The notes under the pieces: generated by a model | Told to the model about the DNA's origin: nothing | Database searches by the model: none | What the model saw: the letters and a program-made list of their open reading frames with translations, nothing else | DNA from: Nocardia amamiensis NBRC 102102 | Lineage (GTDB): Bacteria > Actinomycetota > Actinomycetes > Mycobacteriales > Mycobacteriaceae | NCBI RefSeq assembly: GCF_001612745.1 | Contig: NZ_BDBA01000146.1 | Coordinates: 1 to 33,211 of the forward strand | Length of the DNA: 33,211 bases | Direction: 5' to 3' | Made by a program: the position numbers and the translations under genes | Shown: positions 1 to 8,869 of the stretch, one piece after another | Layout: each line of letters begins with the position of its first letter | How positions within the stretch are numbered: position 1 is the stretch's first letter

Positions 1-497
1 CCGGCCGCCACCGCCGCCGCGGACCCGCCGCTCGACCCGCCGGTGGAGCGGCTGGGATCCCATGGATTGTGCGTCATGCCGAAGGTGCTGGACTCGGTGA
101 ACGGCCACTGCCCGAATTCCGGCATCGCGGTCTTGCCGACGATGACCGCCCCTGCCGCGCGCAACCTGCGCACCACCTCGGCGTCGGCCACGGCAGGCGT
201 CGCATTCGCCCGGGTGCCGAACGTGGTGGCCACACCGGCGACGTGGAACTCGTCCTTCACCGCGATCGGGACGCCGTGCAGGGGTCCGAGCGCCTCGCCC
301 GCGGCGCGCTCGCGATCCCGCTCGGCGGCCTCGGCCCTGGCTTCGGCGTGCAGCACGTGGCTGAAGGCGCCGAGATCCGCGGCCGCATCGATGCCGTCGA
401 GGGTCGCCTCGACGAGTTGTCGCGCCGAAACGAGCCCCTGCGCCAGCAGTTCGCGCTGTTCGAGCACGCCTGACTCGACGACGTCCTGGAGTTCCAT
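1..497 (-). CDS. Amidase (amidase-signature family), N-terminal part, cut by window edge
   Basis: Reading the minus strand from the ATG at 497 gives 165 residues of an amidase-signature enzyme, a family that hydrolyses carboxamides with a Ser-cisSer-Lys triad. The segment GPLHGVPIAVKDEF carries the catalytic lysine (about residue 81), and STGGSSGGSAAA (about 151-161) is the glycine/serine-rich family signature with the cis-serine. The nucleophilic serine and the rest of the roughly 450-residue protein lie beyond base 1. A GAGAGGAG ribosome-binding site sits about 8 bases before the ATG, which fixes the start. It points the same way as the permease upstream but is separated from it by a strong terminator, so it is probably transcribed separately. 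The family is clear; the substrate is unknown, and GatA is unlikely without a gatC or gatB neighbour in view. Confidence 0.85.
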   Translation of the reverse strand, partial: MELQDVVESGVLEQRELLAQGLVSARQLVEATLDGIDAAADLGAFSHVLHAEARAEAAERDRERAAGEALGPLHGVPIAVKDEFHVAGVATTFGTRANATPAVADAEVVRRLRAAGAVIVGKTAMPEFGQWPFTESSTFGMTHNPWDPSRSTGGSSGGSAAAVAA

Positions 498-642
498 CCG
501 CTACCGCTCCTCTCGGCCCCTGCGAGCCGCCACGTATGGCCCCGGCATCGATGCCCGACACCTCGACCGTATGGAGTCGAGCGACCATTCCGCAAGGAAC
601 ACTCTCGGCGAGCCGGATCGGTTCACCGGCGGCATCCGCCGA

Positions 643-675
643 GGCCGGGTGGGTGGACGGTCCACCCACCCGGCC
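643..675 (-). terminator. Long perfect hairpin, terminator of the permease gene
   Basis: Two perfectly complementary 16-base arms (643-658 and 660-675) are separated by a single base, so the real loop is the central 3-5 bases. It lies about 20 bases past the permease stop codon at 695. No long U tract follows on the minus strand, which is usual for actinobacterial hairpin terminators. It would insulate the permease from the amidase gene downstream. Confidence 0.8.
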
Positions 676-694
676 TGTTTCCGAGCGGCTGGCG

Positions 695-2149
695 TCAGTG
701 CCCCTCGGAGGTTTGCGGGCCCGCCGGCGCGGCGGAACCGGTGCGCTCGAGCTTGGAGTGCGTGCGCGAGTAGCCGAAGTAGACGATCAGGCCGACGACG
801 AGCCAGGCCGCGAACCTGGCCCAGGTCTCCCAGGGCAGCGACCAGATCAGGTACAGCGAGAACCCGATGCCGATCAGCGGGACCACCGGCATGAACGGCA
901 GCCGGAACTCGCGCGGCTCGTCGGGCCGGGTGCGCCGCAGCACGATCACCGCGACCGACACCACGATGAACGCCATCAGGATGCCGATATTGGTCAGCTC
1001 GGCCACCACCGTGATGTCCAGCAAGCCGGCCATCAGCGCCGATCCGATGCCGACGATCCAGGTCACCCTCGTGGGCACCTTCCGGACCGGATGGGTCTTG
1101 GCGAACCATTCCGGCAGCAGGCCGTCGCGGCTCATGGCGAACCACACACGGGTCACGCCGAGCATGAAGGTGAGCACCACGGTGACGATGCCGACGATGG
1201 CGCCGACCGCGATGATGTTCGCGACGCCGGGCTGCCCGACCGACTCGAAGGCGGTGGAGAATCCGCTGGTGGGGCTGATCTCGGTGTACTTCTGCATGCC
1301 GGTCAGTACCAAGGTGGCCAGCACGTAGAGCACCATGGCGATGGCCAGCGAATAGATGATCGCCTTCGGCAGGTGCTTCTTTCCGTCGGTGGATTCCTCG
1401 GCGGCGGTGCTCATCGCGTCGTAGCCGAACACGGCGAAGAAGACGGTGGCCGCGCCGGTCCACACCGCACCGGCGCCGAACGGGAAGTACGGGGTGTAAT
1501 TGGAGCTGTCGATGTGGAACACGCCGAGCACGATGATGAGCACGACCAAGGCGACTTTGATGCCGACCGCGACCGTCTCGAACCGCCCGACGCTGCGGAT
1601 GCCGCGGGAGAGCAGCCAGGCCGTGCCGAGGCAGAACAGCACCGCGAACACGTCGATCACGTGTCCCTCGCCGGTGCCGGAAGCGCCCATCATCCAGTCC
1701 GGCAGCGTGATGTCGACTTCCTCGAGCAAGAACTTGAAGTACCCGGATACGCCGATGGCGACCACCGCGGCGACCGCGATGTACTCCAGCAGCAGATCCC
1801 AGCCGATGAACCAGCCCGCGATCTCGCCGAGCGACACGTACCCGTAGGTGTAGGCGGACCCGGCTTTGGGCACCATCCCGGCGAACTCCGCATAACACAG
1901 GGCGGCGGCGCCGCTGGCCACGCCCGCGATGAGGAACGAGATGAGCACCGAAGGCCCGGTGACGGAGTGCGCCACCGCACCGGCCAGGGTGAAGATGCCC
2001 GCGCCGATGATGCCGCCGACGCCGATCGCCGTGAGCTGCCACAAACCGAGCGACCGCGCCAGCCGCTCGTCGGCGGGAGCGGACTCCTCCTCGATCTCGC
2101 CGAGCGGTTTGCGGCGCGTCATCTGGCTGCGTAGCTGCGCGAGGGACAT
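695..2149 (-). CDS. Cationic amino-acid transporter-type permease (APC superfamily)
   Basis: This 484-residue polytopic membrane protein belongs to the CAT-type branch of the amino acid-polyamine-organocation superfamily. The first membrane segment contains the diagnostic GVGGIIGAGIF glycine motif, and about twelve hydrophobic segments follow, with FAVFGYDAMSTAAEES in the middle, a region conserved in CAT/YfnA-like permeases. The start is chosen at MSLAQLRSQ because AAAGGA lies five bases before that ATG; longer in-frame starts have no ribosome site. It is probably an importer of an amino acid using a proton or exchange gradient. Its promoter region shares a 13-bp motif with the pruA/pruC intergenic region, suggesting common control with proline use. 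Substrate is not readable; proline, a cationic or a small neutral amino acid are all possible. Confidence 0.88.
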   Translation of the reverse strand: MSLAQLRSQMTRRKPLGEIEEESAPADERLARSLGLWQLTAIGVGGIIGAGIFTLAGAVAHSVTGPSVLISFLIAGVASGAAALCYAEFAGMVPKAGSAYTYGYVSLGEIAGWFIGWDLLLEYIAVAAVVAIGVSGYFKFLLEEVDITLPDWMMGASGTGEGHVIDVFAVLFCLGTAWLLSRGIRSVGRFETVAVGIKVALVVLIIVLGVFHIDSSNYTPYFPFGAGAVWTGAATVFFAVFGYDAMSTAAEESTDGKKHLPKAIIYSLAIAMVLYVLATLVLTGMQKYTEISPTSGFSTAFESVGQPGVANIIAVGAIVGIVTVVLTFMLGVTRVWFAMSRDGLLPEWFAKTHPVRKVPTRVTWIVGIGSALMAGLLDITVVAELTNIGILMAFIVVSVAVIVLRRTRPDEPREFRLPFMPVVPLIGIGFSLYLIWSLPWETWARFAAWLVVGLIVYFGYSRTHSKLERTGSAAPAGPQTSEGH

Positions 2150-2226
2150 GTACATCCTTTCGTCCACGGCGGTACGCGAAGAGGCAGTAACGCAGATCAC
2201 ATTTCCAGCTGCCTACTCAATACGAC

Positions 2227-2241
2227 CACAGCAGCGCTGTG
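2227..2241. promoter_or_regulatory. Inverted repeat in the permease promoter region
   Basis: CACAGC-AGC-GCTGTG is a perfect 6-bp inverted repeat with a 3-base centre, lying about 80 bases upstream of the permease start and 5 bases from the 2247-2259 motif. It could be an operator or a small hairpin in the leader. No regulator is assigned. Confidence 0.35.
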
Positions 2242-2246
2242 ATCGT

Positions 2247-2259
2247 TCAGTTGGACAAA
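2247..2259 (-). promoter_or_regulatory. 13-bp motif shared with pruA/pruC intergenic region
   Basis: On the minus strand this reads TTTGTCCAACTGA. The divergent pruA/pruC region holds TTTGTCCGACTGA at 5302-5314 in the same orientation relative to its minus-strand gene (12 of 13 identical). Both copies lie about 100 bases upstream of a catabolic or transport gene start, so a common regulator is plausible, with the PucR-type protein encoded at 5355 the first candidate. Confidence 0.4.
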
Positions 2260-2613
2260 TAAAGTTCAGGCCGTTTGTGCAGCGCTGCGAACGGCCGCTG
2301 CGCCTGATATGCACGCGTCCGTGCAATGGGCGACCACATCGGCCAGCCGCTGCGTTCGAGTGAAGTGAGACCGAGCATTGCCCGTTCGCGGCCCGGCTCT
2401 CGTCCGAGTGGCCGCCATGTCCGCGACGAAGTCACCAGCGGCCGTCGCTCGGACGCGAGCCACAAGCGGGGCGCGATCTGTGTCAGGACTCGAAGCCCAA
2501 GGGGGCAACAGTGCTCACCCGCCAGCCGCTACCGGAAGCAAGCCTGCCCGACGGACGACCCGCTAACACCCATCAGGGGACGGGAACACGCGCCGCTGCA
2601 GATCAGGCACAGA
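2260..2613. other. Intergenic stretch without a convincing gene
   Basis: This is the space between the proline dehydrogenase stop and the permease promoter. Open frames here are short, lack ribosome sites and encode Arg/Ala-rich products typical of chance frames in GC-rich DNA. I see no RNA gene, transposon remnant or strong hairpin. It probably holds the distal permease promoter and the 3' end of the pru transcript. Confidence 0.5.
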
Positions 2614-3573
2614 TCAGCGGTCCCGGCCGAATGAGCGCAGGAAGAAGGCGATGTTGGCCGGGCGCTCGGCCAAGCGGCGCATGAAGTAGCCGTACCACTG
2701 GTCGCCGTAGGGCACGTAGACGCGCAGCTCGTGGCCCGCCGCGACCAGCCGCCGCTGTTCGGCGTCGCGAATGCCGTGCAGCATCTGGAATTCGAAGTCG
2801 CCCGAAGCGCGGCCGGTTTCGTGCACATACCGCAAGGCCTCGTCGATGAGCGCGGGATCGTGTGTGGCGACCATGGGATAGCCCTTGCCCTCCATCAGGA
2901 CCCGCAAGCAGCGCGCGTAGGACTCGTCGACCGCAGCTCGGCTCTGATACGCCACCTTCGCGGGTTCACGGTAGGCGCCTTTGCACAACCGGATCCTCGA
3001 TCCGGTACCGGCGAACATCCGGCAGTCTTGCTCGGTGCGTTTGAGATAGGCCTGCAAAACCGTGCCCAGCCAGGGGAAATCCAGGCGCAGCTCGCGCACG
3101 ATCGCCAGGGTCGAGTCGGTGGTGGTGTGGTCTTCCGCGTCGATGGTCACCCAGATGCCCGCGTCCCTCGCGGCGGTGCAGATCTGATGCGCGTGCTCGC
3201 GGGCGATGGCATACCCGTTCTGGGGAAGCGATTGGCCCAGCGCGGACAGTTTGAGCGACACCTCCAGCGGTCGCACGGATTGCTCGTCCTCGGCCCGGCC
3301 TTTCGACAGTGCCGACAGCAGCCGCAGGTAGTGCGCCACGGTGGTTTGGGCCTGGTCCAGATCGGTGGTGTCCTCGCCGAGGTAGTCGATCGTCACGAGG
3401 CGTCCGGAGCGCAGCAGCGCCGCGGTCGTGCGCACCGCGGCGTCCTCGGTTTCGCCCGCGACGAAGCGGTCGACCACCTTCTTGGTGACCGGCATGCGGG
3501 TGATCGTGCGCTCGAGGCGCGGGGAACGGGAGGCCGCCAGCACGGCGGGCCGGAGCAGTCCGGAGAAAGCCAT
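2614..3573 (-). CDS. pruB: Proline dehydrogenase, monofunctional
   Basis: A 319-residue FAD enzyme of the monofunctional actinobacterial/Gram-positive type that oxidises L-proline to delta-1-pyrroline-5-carboxylate, passing electrons towards the quinone pool. Family motifs are in order: VTIDAEDHTTTDSTL, LQAYLKRTEQD, RLCKGAYREP (substrate/FAD barrel strands), MVATHDP, FEFQMLHGIRD and the C-terminal YVPYGDQWYGYFMRRLAERP that closes over proline. Length fits the family. The ATG at 3573 overlaps the pruA stop as TGATG and has AGGAG five bases upstream; a GTG one codon earlier is too close to that site. It is the second gene of a pruA-pruB operon and is translationally coupled, matching the gene order known from mycobacteria. 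Confidence 0.95.
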   Translation of the reverse strand: MAFSGLLRPAVLAASRSPRLERTITRMPVTKKVVDRFVAGETEDAAVRTTAALLRSGRLVTIDYLGEDTTDLDQAQTTVAHYLRLLSALSKGRAEDEQSVRPLEVSLKLSALGQSLPQNGYAIAREHAHQICTAARDAGIWVTIDAEDHTTTDSTLAIVRELRLDFPWLGTVLQAYLKRTEQDCRMFAGTGSRIRLCKGAYREPAKVAYQSRAAVDESYARCLRVLMEGKGYPMVATHDPALIDEALRYVHETGRASGDFEFQMLHGIRDAEQRRLVAAGHELRVYVPYGDQWYGYFMRRLAERPANIAFFLRSFGRDR

Positions 3574-5210
3574 CACAGCTCCTGGTGCGGGTAACGGTGG
3601 TCGGTCGCGGGAACGAACGTTTCCTTGATCGTGCGAGCGGAGGTCCAGCGCAGCAGGTTCTGCGCCGAGCCTGCCTTGTCGTTGGTGCCCGACGCGCGCG
3701 ACCCGCCGAAGGGCTGCTGCCCGACAACCGCGCCGGTGGGTTTGTCGTTGACGTAGAAGTTGCCCGCCGCGAAACGCAGCCGGTCGGTGGCGGTCACGAC
3801 GGCCGCGCGGTCGTCGGCGATGACCGCGCCGGTGAGGCCGTAGGGTGCGCCCTTGTCCACCAGGTCGAGCGTGGACTCGAACGATCCGCGCACCGAATCG
3901 TCGTAGACGTGCACGGCCAGGATCGGGCCGAAGTACTCGGTGCGGAATGCCTCGTCGGTGGGGTCGTCGCCGAGCAGGACGGTGGGCTCGACGAAATAGC
4001 CGACGCTGTCGTCCGCGTGCCCGCCCGTGGCGATGGTCAGGCTCGGGGTCGCTTTGGCGCGTGCGAGAGCGTCGGCGTTCTTGGCGAAGGCGCGCCGGTC
4101 GATGAGCGCACCGCCGAAATGGGTGAAATCCGTGACGTCACCGTAGCTGAGGGCGGCGACCCGGTCGACGAACTCGCGGCCCATCCTGGCCCACACCGAC
4201 TTCGGGATGAACGCGCGCGAGGCGGCCGAGCACTTCTGGCCCTGGTAGTCGAACGCGCCGCGGATCAGCGCCGTGCTCAGCACATCGGGGTCGGCGGAGC
4301 TGTGCGCCACGACGAAATCCTTGCCGCCGGTCTCGCCGACCAGGCGCGGGTAGGTGTCGTAGCGGTCGATGTTCGTCCCGACCGTGCGCCACAGGTGCTG
4401 GAATGTCGCGGTCGACCCGGTGAAGTGGATGCCGGCGAGGCGGCGATCGGCGAGCGCGACCTCCGACACCTCGGGTCCCGCACCGTGCACCATGTTGATG
4501 ACGCCGGGCGGCAGACCCGCCGCCTCCAGCAGTTTCATCGTCCAGTAGGCCGCCACCGACTGGGTGACGGCGGGCTTCCACACGACGGTGTTGCCCATCA
4601 GCGCGGGCGCGGTGGGCAGGTTGCCCGCGATGGCGGAGAAGTTGAACGGCGTGATCGCGTAGACGAAGCCCTCCAGCGGGCGATAGTCCACCTTGTTCCA
4701 CACACCGGGTGCCGAGATCGGCTGTTCCGCCAGGATGCGGCGGGCGAAGTGCACGTTGAACCGCCAGAAGTCGACCAGCTCACAGGGTGTGTCGATCTCG
4801 GCCTGGTAGGCCGTCTTGGATTGGCCCAGCATCGTTGCCGCGGCGATGGTTTCGCGCCACGGTCCGGCCAGCAGGTCGGCGGCGCGCAGGAAGAGCGCGG
4901 CGCGGTCGGTGAACGACAGCGCCCGCCAACCCGGGGCCGCCGCGGTCGCCGCCGCGATGGCGTCTTCGACATCGCTCACCCCGGCAGTGGTGAGCGTGCC
5001 GAGTACGGCGGCGTGCCGGTGCGGCTGGACCACCTCGAGCCGCTCGCCGTGACCGTGCCGATGCTCGCCGCCGATGACGTGATGGATTTCGGTCGGTGTC
5101 GCGTCGAGCTCGGCCAGCTTCGCCTGCAGGCGCGCGCGTTCGGCGCTGCCCGGGGCGAAGGTGCCCACCGGCTCGTTGACCGGCTGGGGTGGCGACACGA
5201 CGTTGTCCAT
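3573..5210 (-). CDS. pruA: 1-pyrroline-5-carboxylate dehydrogenase
   Basis: A 545-residue NAD-dependent aldehyde dehydrogenase that converts glutamate semialdehyde (hydrolysed P5C) to glutamate, the second step of proline catabolism. PFNFSA carries the oxyanion asparagine (about 190), VVWKPA the coenzyme-binding lysine region, FTGST the nucleotide-binding turn, VGETGGKD the general base Glu (about 293) and YQGQKCSAASRA the nucleophilic Cys (about 327). The start is fixed by a perfect AGGAGG ribosome site six bases before the ATG at 5210. A much longer open frame continues upstream across the divergent regulator, but this is an antisense shadow. It is first in the operon with the proline dehydrogenase and divergent from the PucR-type regulator. 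Confidence 0.96.
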   Translation of the reverse strand: MDNVVSPPQPVNEPVGTFAPGSAERARLQAKLAELDATPTEIHHVIGGEHRHGHGERLEVVQPHRHAAVLGTLTTAGVSDVEDAIAAATAAAPGWRALSFTDRAALFLRAADLLAGPWRETIAAATMLGQSKTAYQAEIDTPCELVDFWRFNVHFARRILAEQPISAPGVWNKVDYRPLEGFVYAITPFNFSAIAGNLPTAPALMGNTVVWKPAVTQSVAAYWTMKLLEAAGLPPGVINMVHGAGPEVSEVALADRRLAGIHFTGSTATFQHLWRTVGTNIDRYDTYPRLVGETGGKDFVVAHSSADPDVLSTALIRGAFDYQGQKCSAASRAFIPKSVWARMGREFVDRVAALSYGDVTDFTHFGGALIDRRAFAKNADALARAKATPSLTIATGGHADDSVGYFVEPTVLLGDDPTDEAFRTEYFGPILAVHVYDDSVRGSFESTLDLVDKGAPYGLTGAVIADDRAAVVTATDRLRFAAGNFYVNDKPTGAVVGQQPFGGSRASGTNDKAGSAQNLLRWTSARTIKETFVPATDHRYPHQEL

Positions 5211-5254
5211 TTGTCCTCCTGTTGGTGGTATCAGCCCTGCGCGCACTAGGTGAA

Positions 5255-5284
5255 TTTCCGGTACGGCGAAGTCAACACCGGAAA
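5255..5284. promoter_or_regulatory. Inverted repeat in divergent pruA/pruC promoter, candidate operator
   Basis: TTTCCGGT (5255-5262) and ACCGGAAA (5277-5284) are perfect 8-bp inverted arms whose centres are 22 bp apart, close to two helical turns, as expected for a dimeric regulator binding one DNA face. It lies midway between the two divergent starts. The PucR-type protein next door is the natural candidate binder; this is inference. Confidence 0.5.
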
Positions 5285-5301
5285 ACTGCCCGAAGAATGA
5301 G

Positions 5302-5314
5302 TCAGTCGGACAAA
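5302..5314 (-). promoter_or_regulatory. Second copy of the 13-bp permease/pru motif
   Basis: The minus strand reads TTTGTCCGACTGA, differing by one base from the copy in the permease promoter at 2247-2259. It is about 40 bases upstream of the regulator start and about 95 upstream of pruA. Confidence 0.4.
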
Positions 5315-5354
5315 GATGGGGCGAGTGCGTTGTCGAGTTGGCCGAAGGATGGAC

Positions 5355-6602
5355 ATGGCCGGGGATGAGGAATTGCTCGCGGCGGGCATCGATCTGTTCG
5401 GGCTGGCGCAGATGGTCGCGCAGAACGCGGGCGGGATGGTGTCCATCGAGGACCCGTATTCGCACGTGCTGGCGTACTCGGCGTCCGACGAAACCGCCGA
5501 CCAGTTGCGCGTGCTGTCGATCCTGGGGCGGGAAGGACCGCGCGAGTACCTGACCGTGCTGCGCAAGTGGGGTGTGTACGACCGCATGCGCAACAGCGAC
5601 GAGGTCATCGACGTGCCCGCGCATGACGAGCTGAACATCAAGCGCAGGCTGGTGATCGGCATCCGGCATCCCGCGGACGCGAATGTCCGCGCTCCGCGAG
5701 TGCTCGGCGCGATCTGGCTGCAGCAGGGCGCTGCTCCGTTCAAGCCCGACGCGGCCGAAGTTCTCCGCGGCGCCGCCGCCATCGCGGCCCGCCTGATCTT
5801 CCGCAGCCTCGACGCTCCGACCACCGAGGCGCTGCTGATCCGGCGACTGTTCGGCGCGGAAGGCGGCGCGGTCGACGCGACGGCGGTGGCGAGGGCATTG
5901 AACCTTCCGTCGAGCGGTCCGGCCGCGGTGGTCGGGTTCGCCCTCACGGCCACCGAGCAGGCCACCACCACCGAGCCCACCGCCCTCGGTGGCATTCTTC
6001 GCCTGCGCGCCAGCTCTTTTCGCGCCGACTCGGTGACTGCCACGCTCGGCGACCGCGTCTACGTGCTGCTCCCGGGCTACCGCTCCGCACAGACGGTGAC
6101 CGCCTGGACACGGCAATTGGTCGAACAGCTGGAAGCGAAGCGCGCGCTGGCGCTGCGGGCCGCGATCGCCTGCCCCGTCCCCGATCTCGCCCGCGTAGCC
6201 GACGCGCGAGCCGAGGTCGATCGCGTCCTGGACAGCACCGTCGCCACCTACCCGAAGCATCGGGTGACCACCCTCGCCGAGTCACGGACCGCGGTGCTGC
6301 TCGGCGAGGTACTGGACCTCGTCGGCTCGCGCGCCGAACTGCACGATCCACGCCTGCGCGCGCTACTGGACTATGACCGCAAACATTCCGCGAGCCTGCG
6401 CGACAGCGTGGAGACCTATCTCCGCGAACACGGTGACGTCCGCAACGCCGCCGCGGTACTGCGCGTGCATCCGAACACGTTGCGCTACCGCATTCGCCGC
6501 GTCGAGGAAATCCTCGGCATGGATCTCGGCGATCCCGCCGACCGGCTGTTACTGGAGATTCAGCTCGCGCTGCACCGCCGCTCGGCCGAGCCAGAGACGT
6601 GA
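5355..6602 (+). CDS. pruC: PucR/CdaR-family transcriptional regulator of proline catabolism
   Basis: A 415-residue regulator. The C-terminal about 60 residues (SVETYLREHGDVRNAA...VHPNTLRYRIRRVEEILG) are the PucR-type helix-turn-helix (HTH_30). The central part resembles the degenerate GGDEF-like CdaR module, and the N-terminal about 150 residues look like a sensory domain. In Mycobacterium tuberculosis a PucR-type activator, PruC, is encoded beside pruA-pruB and responds to proline. The same divergent layout here supports the same role, although the symbol is assigned by context. The chosen ATG at 5355 has GAAGGA about five bases upstream; alternatives are the ATG at 5349 and one at 5316 with a weak site. 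It probably activates pruA-pruB and maybe the permease. Confidence 0.85.
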   Translation: MAGDEELLAAGIDLFGLAQMVAQNAGGMVSIEDPYSHVLAYSASDETADQLRVLSILGREGPREYLTVLRKWGVYDRMRNSDEVIDVPAHDELNIKRRLVIGIRHPADANVRAPRVLGAIWLQQGAAPFKPDAAEVLRGAAAIAARLIFRSLDAPTTEALLIRRLFGAEGGAVDATAVARALNLPSSGPAAVVGFALTATEQATTTEPTALGGILRLRASSFRADSVTATLGDRVYVLLPGYRSAQTVTAWTRQLVEQLEAKRALALRAAIACPVPDLARVADARAEVDRVLDSTVATYPKHRVTTLAESRTAVLLGEVLDLVGSRAELHDPRLRALLDYDRKHSASLRDSVETYLREHGDVRNAAAVLRVHPNTLRYRIRRVEEILGMDLGDPADRLLLEIQLALHRRSAEPET

Positions 6603-6792
6603 CGGTCGTACGTGATGACCTATGCGGGGCTGTCTTCGCAGGTAGGATGCTGGTGGATGCCAGCGCCGGGACGGTCTGCGTAGAAATCGCCACTCGAGCG
6701 CCGGACCCGCCATCACCGCAAGACCTCGACCGGATCTCCGCACTGAAAACAATTCGGGTGAATTCAGGACCAGGGAGGTGAAGGAGCGCCGC

Positions 6793-8418
6793 ATGTCGCC
6801 GGTACCGACAGAGAGGTCCAGTTCCACCCTCGTGCTGGTGGTGCTGGCGTCGGGCCAGTTCTTGATGACGCTCGACAGCTCCGTGATGAACGTGTCGATG
6901 GCCACCGTCGCCCAGGACGTCGGCACCACGATCACCGGAATCCAGACCGCCATCACGCTGTACACGTTGGTGATGGCCTCGCTGATGATCACGGGCGGCC
7001 GGGTGGGCACCATTCTCGGTCGGCGCCGGGCTTTCGGGATCGGTCTCGTGATCTACGGCGCGGGCTCGTTCACCACCGGGCTGGCGCCGAACCTGCCGAT
7101 CCTCCTGCTGGGTTGGTCGCTGCTGGAAGGCATCGGCGCTGCCCTGATCATGCCCGCGATCGTCGCCCTCGTCGCGGGGAACTTCCCTCCCGAACGCCGG
7201 TCCGCGGCCTACGGACTGGTGGCGGCGGCGGGAGCGATGGCCGTCGCGGTAGGACCACTGCTCGGTGGTGCCGTGACCACGTTCGCGTCGTGGCGGTACG
7301 TCTTCTTCGGCGAGGTGGTCGTCGTCGTGCTGATTCTGCTGGTTTTGCGCCGGGTCGAGGATGCGCCCGCGGAACGTGTCCGGCTGGATCTCGTCGGATC
7401 GGTCCTCTCCGTGATCGGGCTCGGCATGGTCGTATACGGCGTGCTGCGGTCGAGCGAATGGGGCTGGGTGCAGACAAAGGCCGACGGTCCTACCGTGCTC
7501 GGTTTGTCGCCTGTCATCTGGCTGTTGATCGGTGGCCTGCTGCTGTTGTATCTGTTCTTGCGGCGGCAGACCTATCTGGTGGCGCAGGGTCGCGACGCAC
7601 TGGTCGATCCGGCCCTGCTGGCGAACCGACAGCTCGCCGGGGGCCTGAGCATGTTCTTCGCGCAGTTCGCGGTACAGGCCGGGGTGTTCTTCTCGGTGCC
7701 GCTATTCCTCTCGGTGGTGCTCGAACTCAGCGCGGTCGAGACCGGGGTGCGGATCCTTCCTCTCTCCATCGCGCTGGTCCTGGCTGCGGCGTGCATTCCC
7801 CGGTTCCTGCCGCGGGCCGATCCGCGACGCGTCGTTCGCCTGGGTCTGTTCTCGATGATCGTCGGTGTCCTGATCCTCGCCGCCGGAATGGATCCGGGCG
7901 CCAATGCGGGCGTCGTGTCGATTCCGATGCTGTTGATGGGCCTGGGCCTGGGCGCGTTGGCTTCTCAACTGGGCGCCGTCACGGTATCCGCCGTGCCCGA
8001 TTCGGAGAGTGCCGAGGTCGGGGGACTGCAGAACACCGCAAGCACGCTCGGCGCGTCCCTGGGCACCGCACTGATCGGGTCGATCCTGATCGCCACGCTC
8101 ACCTCGTCCGTGATCTCGGGCATCGAGAACAATCCGGCAATTCCGGTCTCCGTGCAGGAGCAGGCCACCACGGATCTGGCTGACGGAGTGCCGTTCCTGT
8201 CCAACACTCAGCTGGAAGTCGCTCTCGACGATGCCGGCGTCGATGACACCACAGGCGACGCCATCCTCGCGGTCAACTCCGCCGCCCGCCTCGAGGCCCT
8301 GCAAGTGGCATTTGCTGTGACCGCTCTGCTCGCGATCGCCGCGCTGTTCGGCACCGGCCTGCTGCCCCGCCGACCGGTCGGCCCACCGGACACGAAGGCC
8401 GCGCCCACGAAGAGTTGA
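6793..8418 (+). CDS. DHA2-type MFS multidrug exporter (14 membrane segments)
   Basis: A 541-residue major facilitator protein. It opens with FLMTLDSSVMNVSMATVAQD, the segment-1 signature (motif D1) of DHA2 drug:H+ antiporters. It has GGRVGTILGRRRAF (motif A) and AVAVGPLLGGAVTTFASWRYVFF (motif C and following loop), and about 14 hydrophobic segments with the usual extra loop near residues 440-490. The ATG at 6793 has AAGGAG six bases before it; a GTG 15 bases earlier is possible. It is monocistronic and same-strand with the PucR gene but 190 bases away. The gap holds no convincing gene. The substrate is unknown; it could export a lipid or antibiotic, but it is 10 kb from the synthase genes. 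Confidence 0.9.
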   Translation: MSPVPTERSSSTLVLVVLASGQFLMTLDSSVMNVSMATVAQDVGTTITGIQTAITLYTLVMASLMITGGRVGTILGRRRAFGIGLVIYGAGSFTTGLAPNLPILLLGWSLLEGIGAALIMPAIVALVAGNFPPERRSAAYGLVAAAGAMAVAVGPLLGGAVTTFASWRYVFFGEVVVVVLILLVLRRVEDAPAERVRLDLVGSVLSVIGLGMVVYGVLRSSEWGWVQTKADGPTVLGLSPVIWLLIGGLLLLYLFLRRQTYLVAQGRDALVDPALLANRQLAGGLSMFFAQFAVQAGVFFSVPLFLSVVLELSAVETGVRILPLSIALVLAAACIPRFLPRADPRRVVRLGLFSMIVGVLILAAGMDPGANAGVVSIPMLLMGLGLGALASQLGAVTVSAVPDSESAEVGGLQNTASTLGASLGTALIGSILIATLTSSVISGIENNPAIPVSVQEQATTDLADGVPFLSNTQLEVALDDAGVDDTTGDAILAVNSAARLEALQVAFAVTALLAIAALFGTGLLPRRPVGPPDTKAAPTKS

Positions 8419-8869
8419 ACATCAAGCGCTACCACGAAGTCCGGCTGGCGTAACCATCAGGCATCAATCCCAGAGCGCCGCGCGAGGGAGTCGGCGGAAG
8501 ATCCGCTCGCACGTTGTCATCGACGGTCACCGTGAGCCCTGGGCAGCACTGCGCCAGCTCATCGGCCACGTTCCGGGCGGCTCGGCGCTGGCCCGATAGT
8601 CCAGCCGCAGCGCGCCAGATTCAATCTGAATGTGCCGCAGGTCTTGCGTCACCTCCCGGTTCCTCCCGTTGACGACCGGCCCGCTACAGGGCGGTCCCAA
8701 GATTGAGCCTGATCCAGGTGGCCGAACGGTTCTATACCGGCGGTCGCCTGCGGGTATGCGTCAGGCGCATATTCGCCAAGTTGGCCGCGCATTAGGCTCG
8801 GGGCGCTTCACAAGCTTCAACCGCCGTGGCGCGGCGTCAACGACAACATCTAAGCGAAAGGAAGCACAT
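8419..8869. other. 451-bp stretch with no assignable gene; island edge
   Basis: Between the exporter and the NUDIX gene. A minus-strand frame ending with TAG near 8427 gives a plausible but unrecognised stretch (GLSGQRRAARNVADELAQ..., then TVTVDDNVRADL) that has no visible start, so a decayed gene is possible. A plus-strand open frame reaching the NUDIX gene has no supporting features. No tRNA or integration site was seen. Confidence 0.4.

Noticed and set aside
2247..2508. Short overlapping frames upstream of the permease
   Set aside because: Low-complexity Arg/Ala products without start signals; the region better fits a promoter.
5211..6260. Very long minus-strand open frame running from pruA back across the divergent regulator
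   Set aside because: It is antisense to a clear PucR-type gene, and the perfect AGGAGG at pruA's own ATG fixes the true start at 5210.
6599..6781. 60-codon frame between the regulator and the exporter
   Set aside because: No ribosome site, no domain and an odd composition; treated as intergenic.
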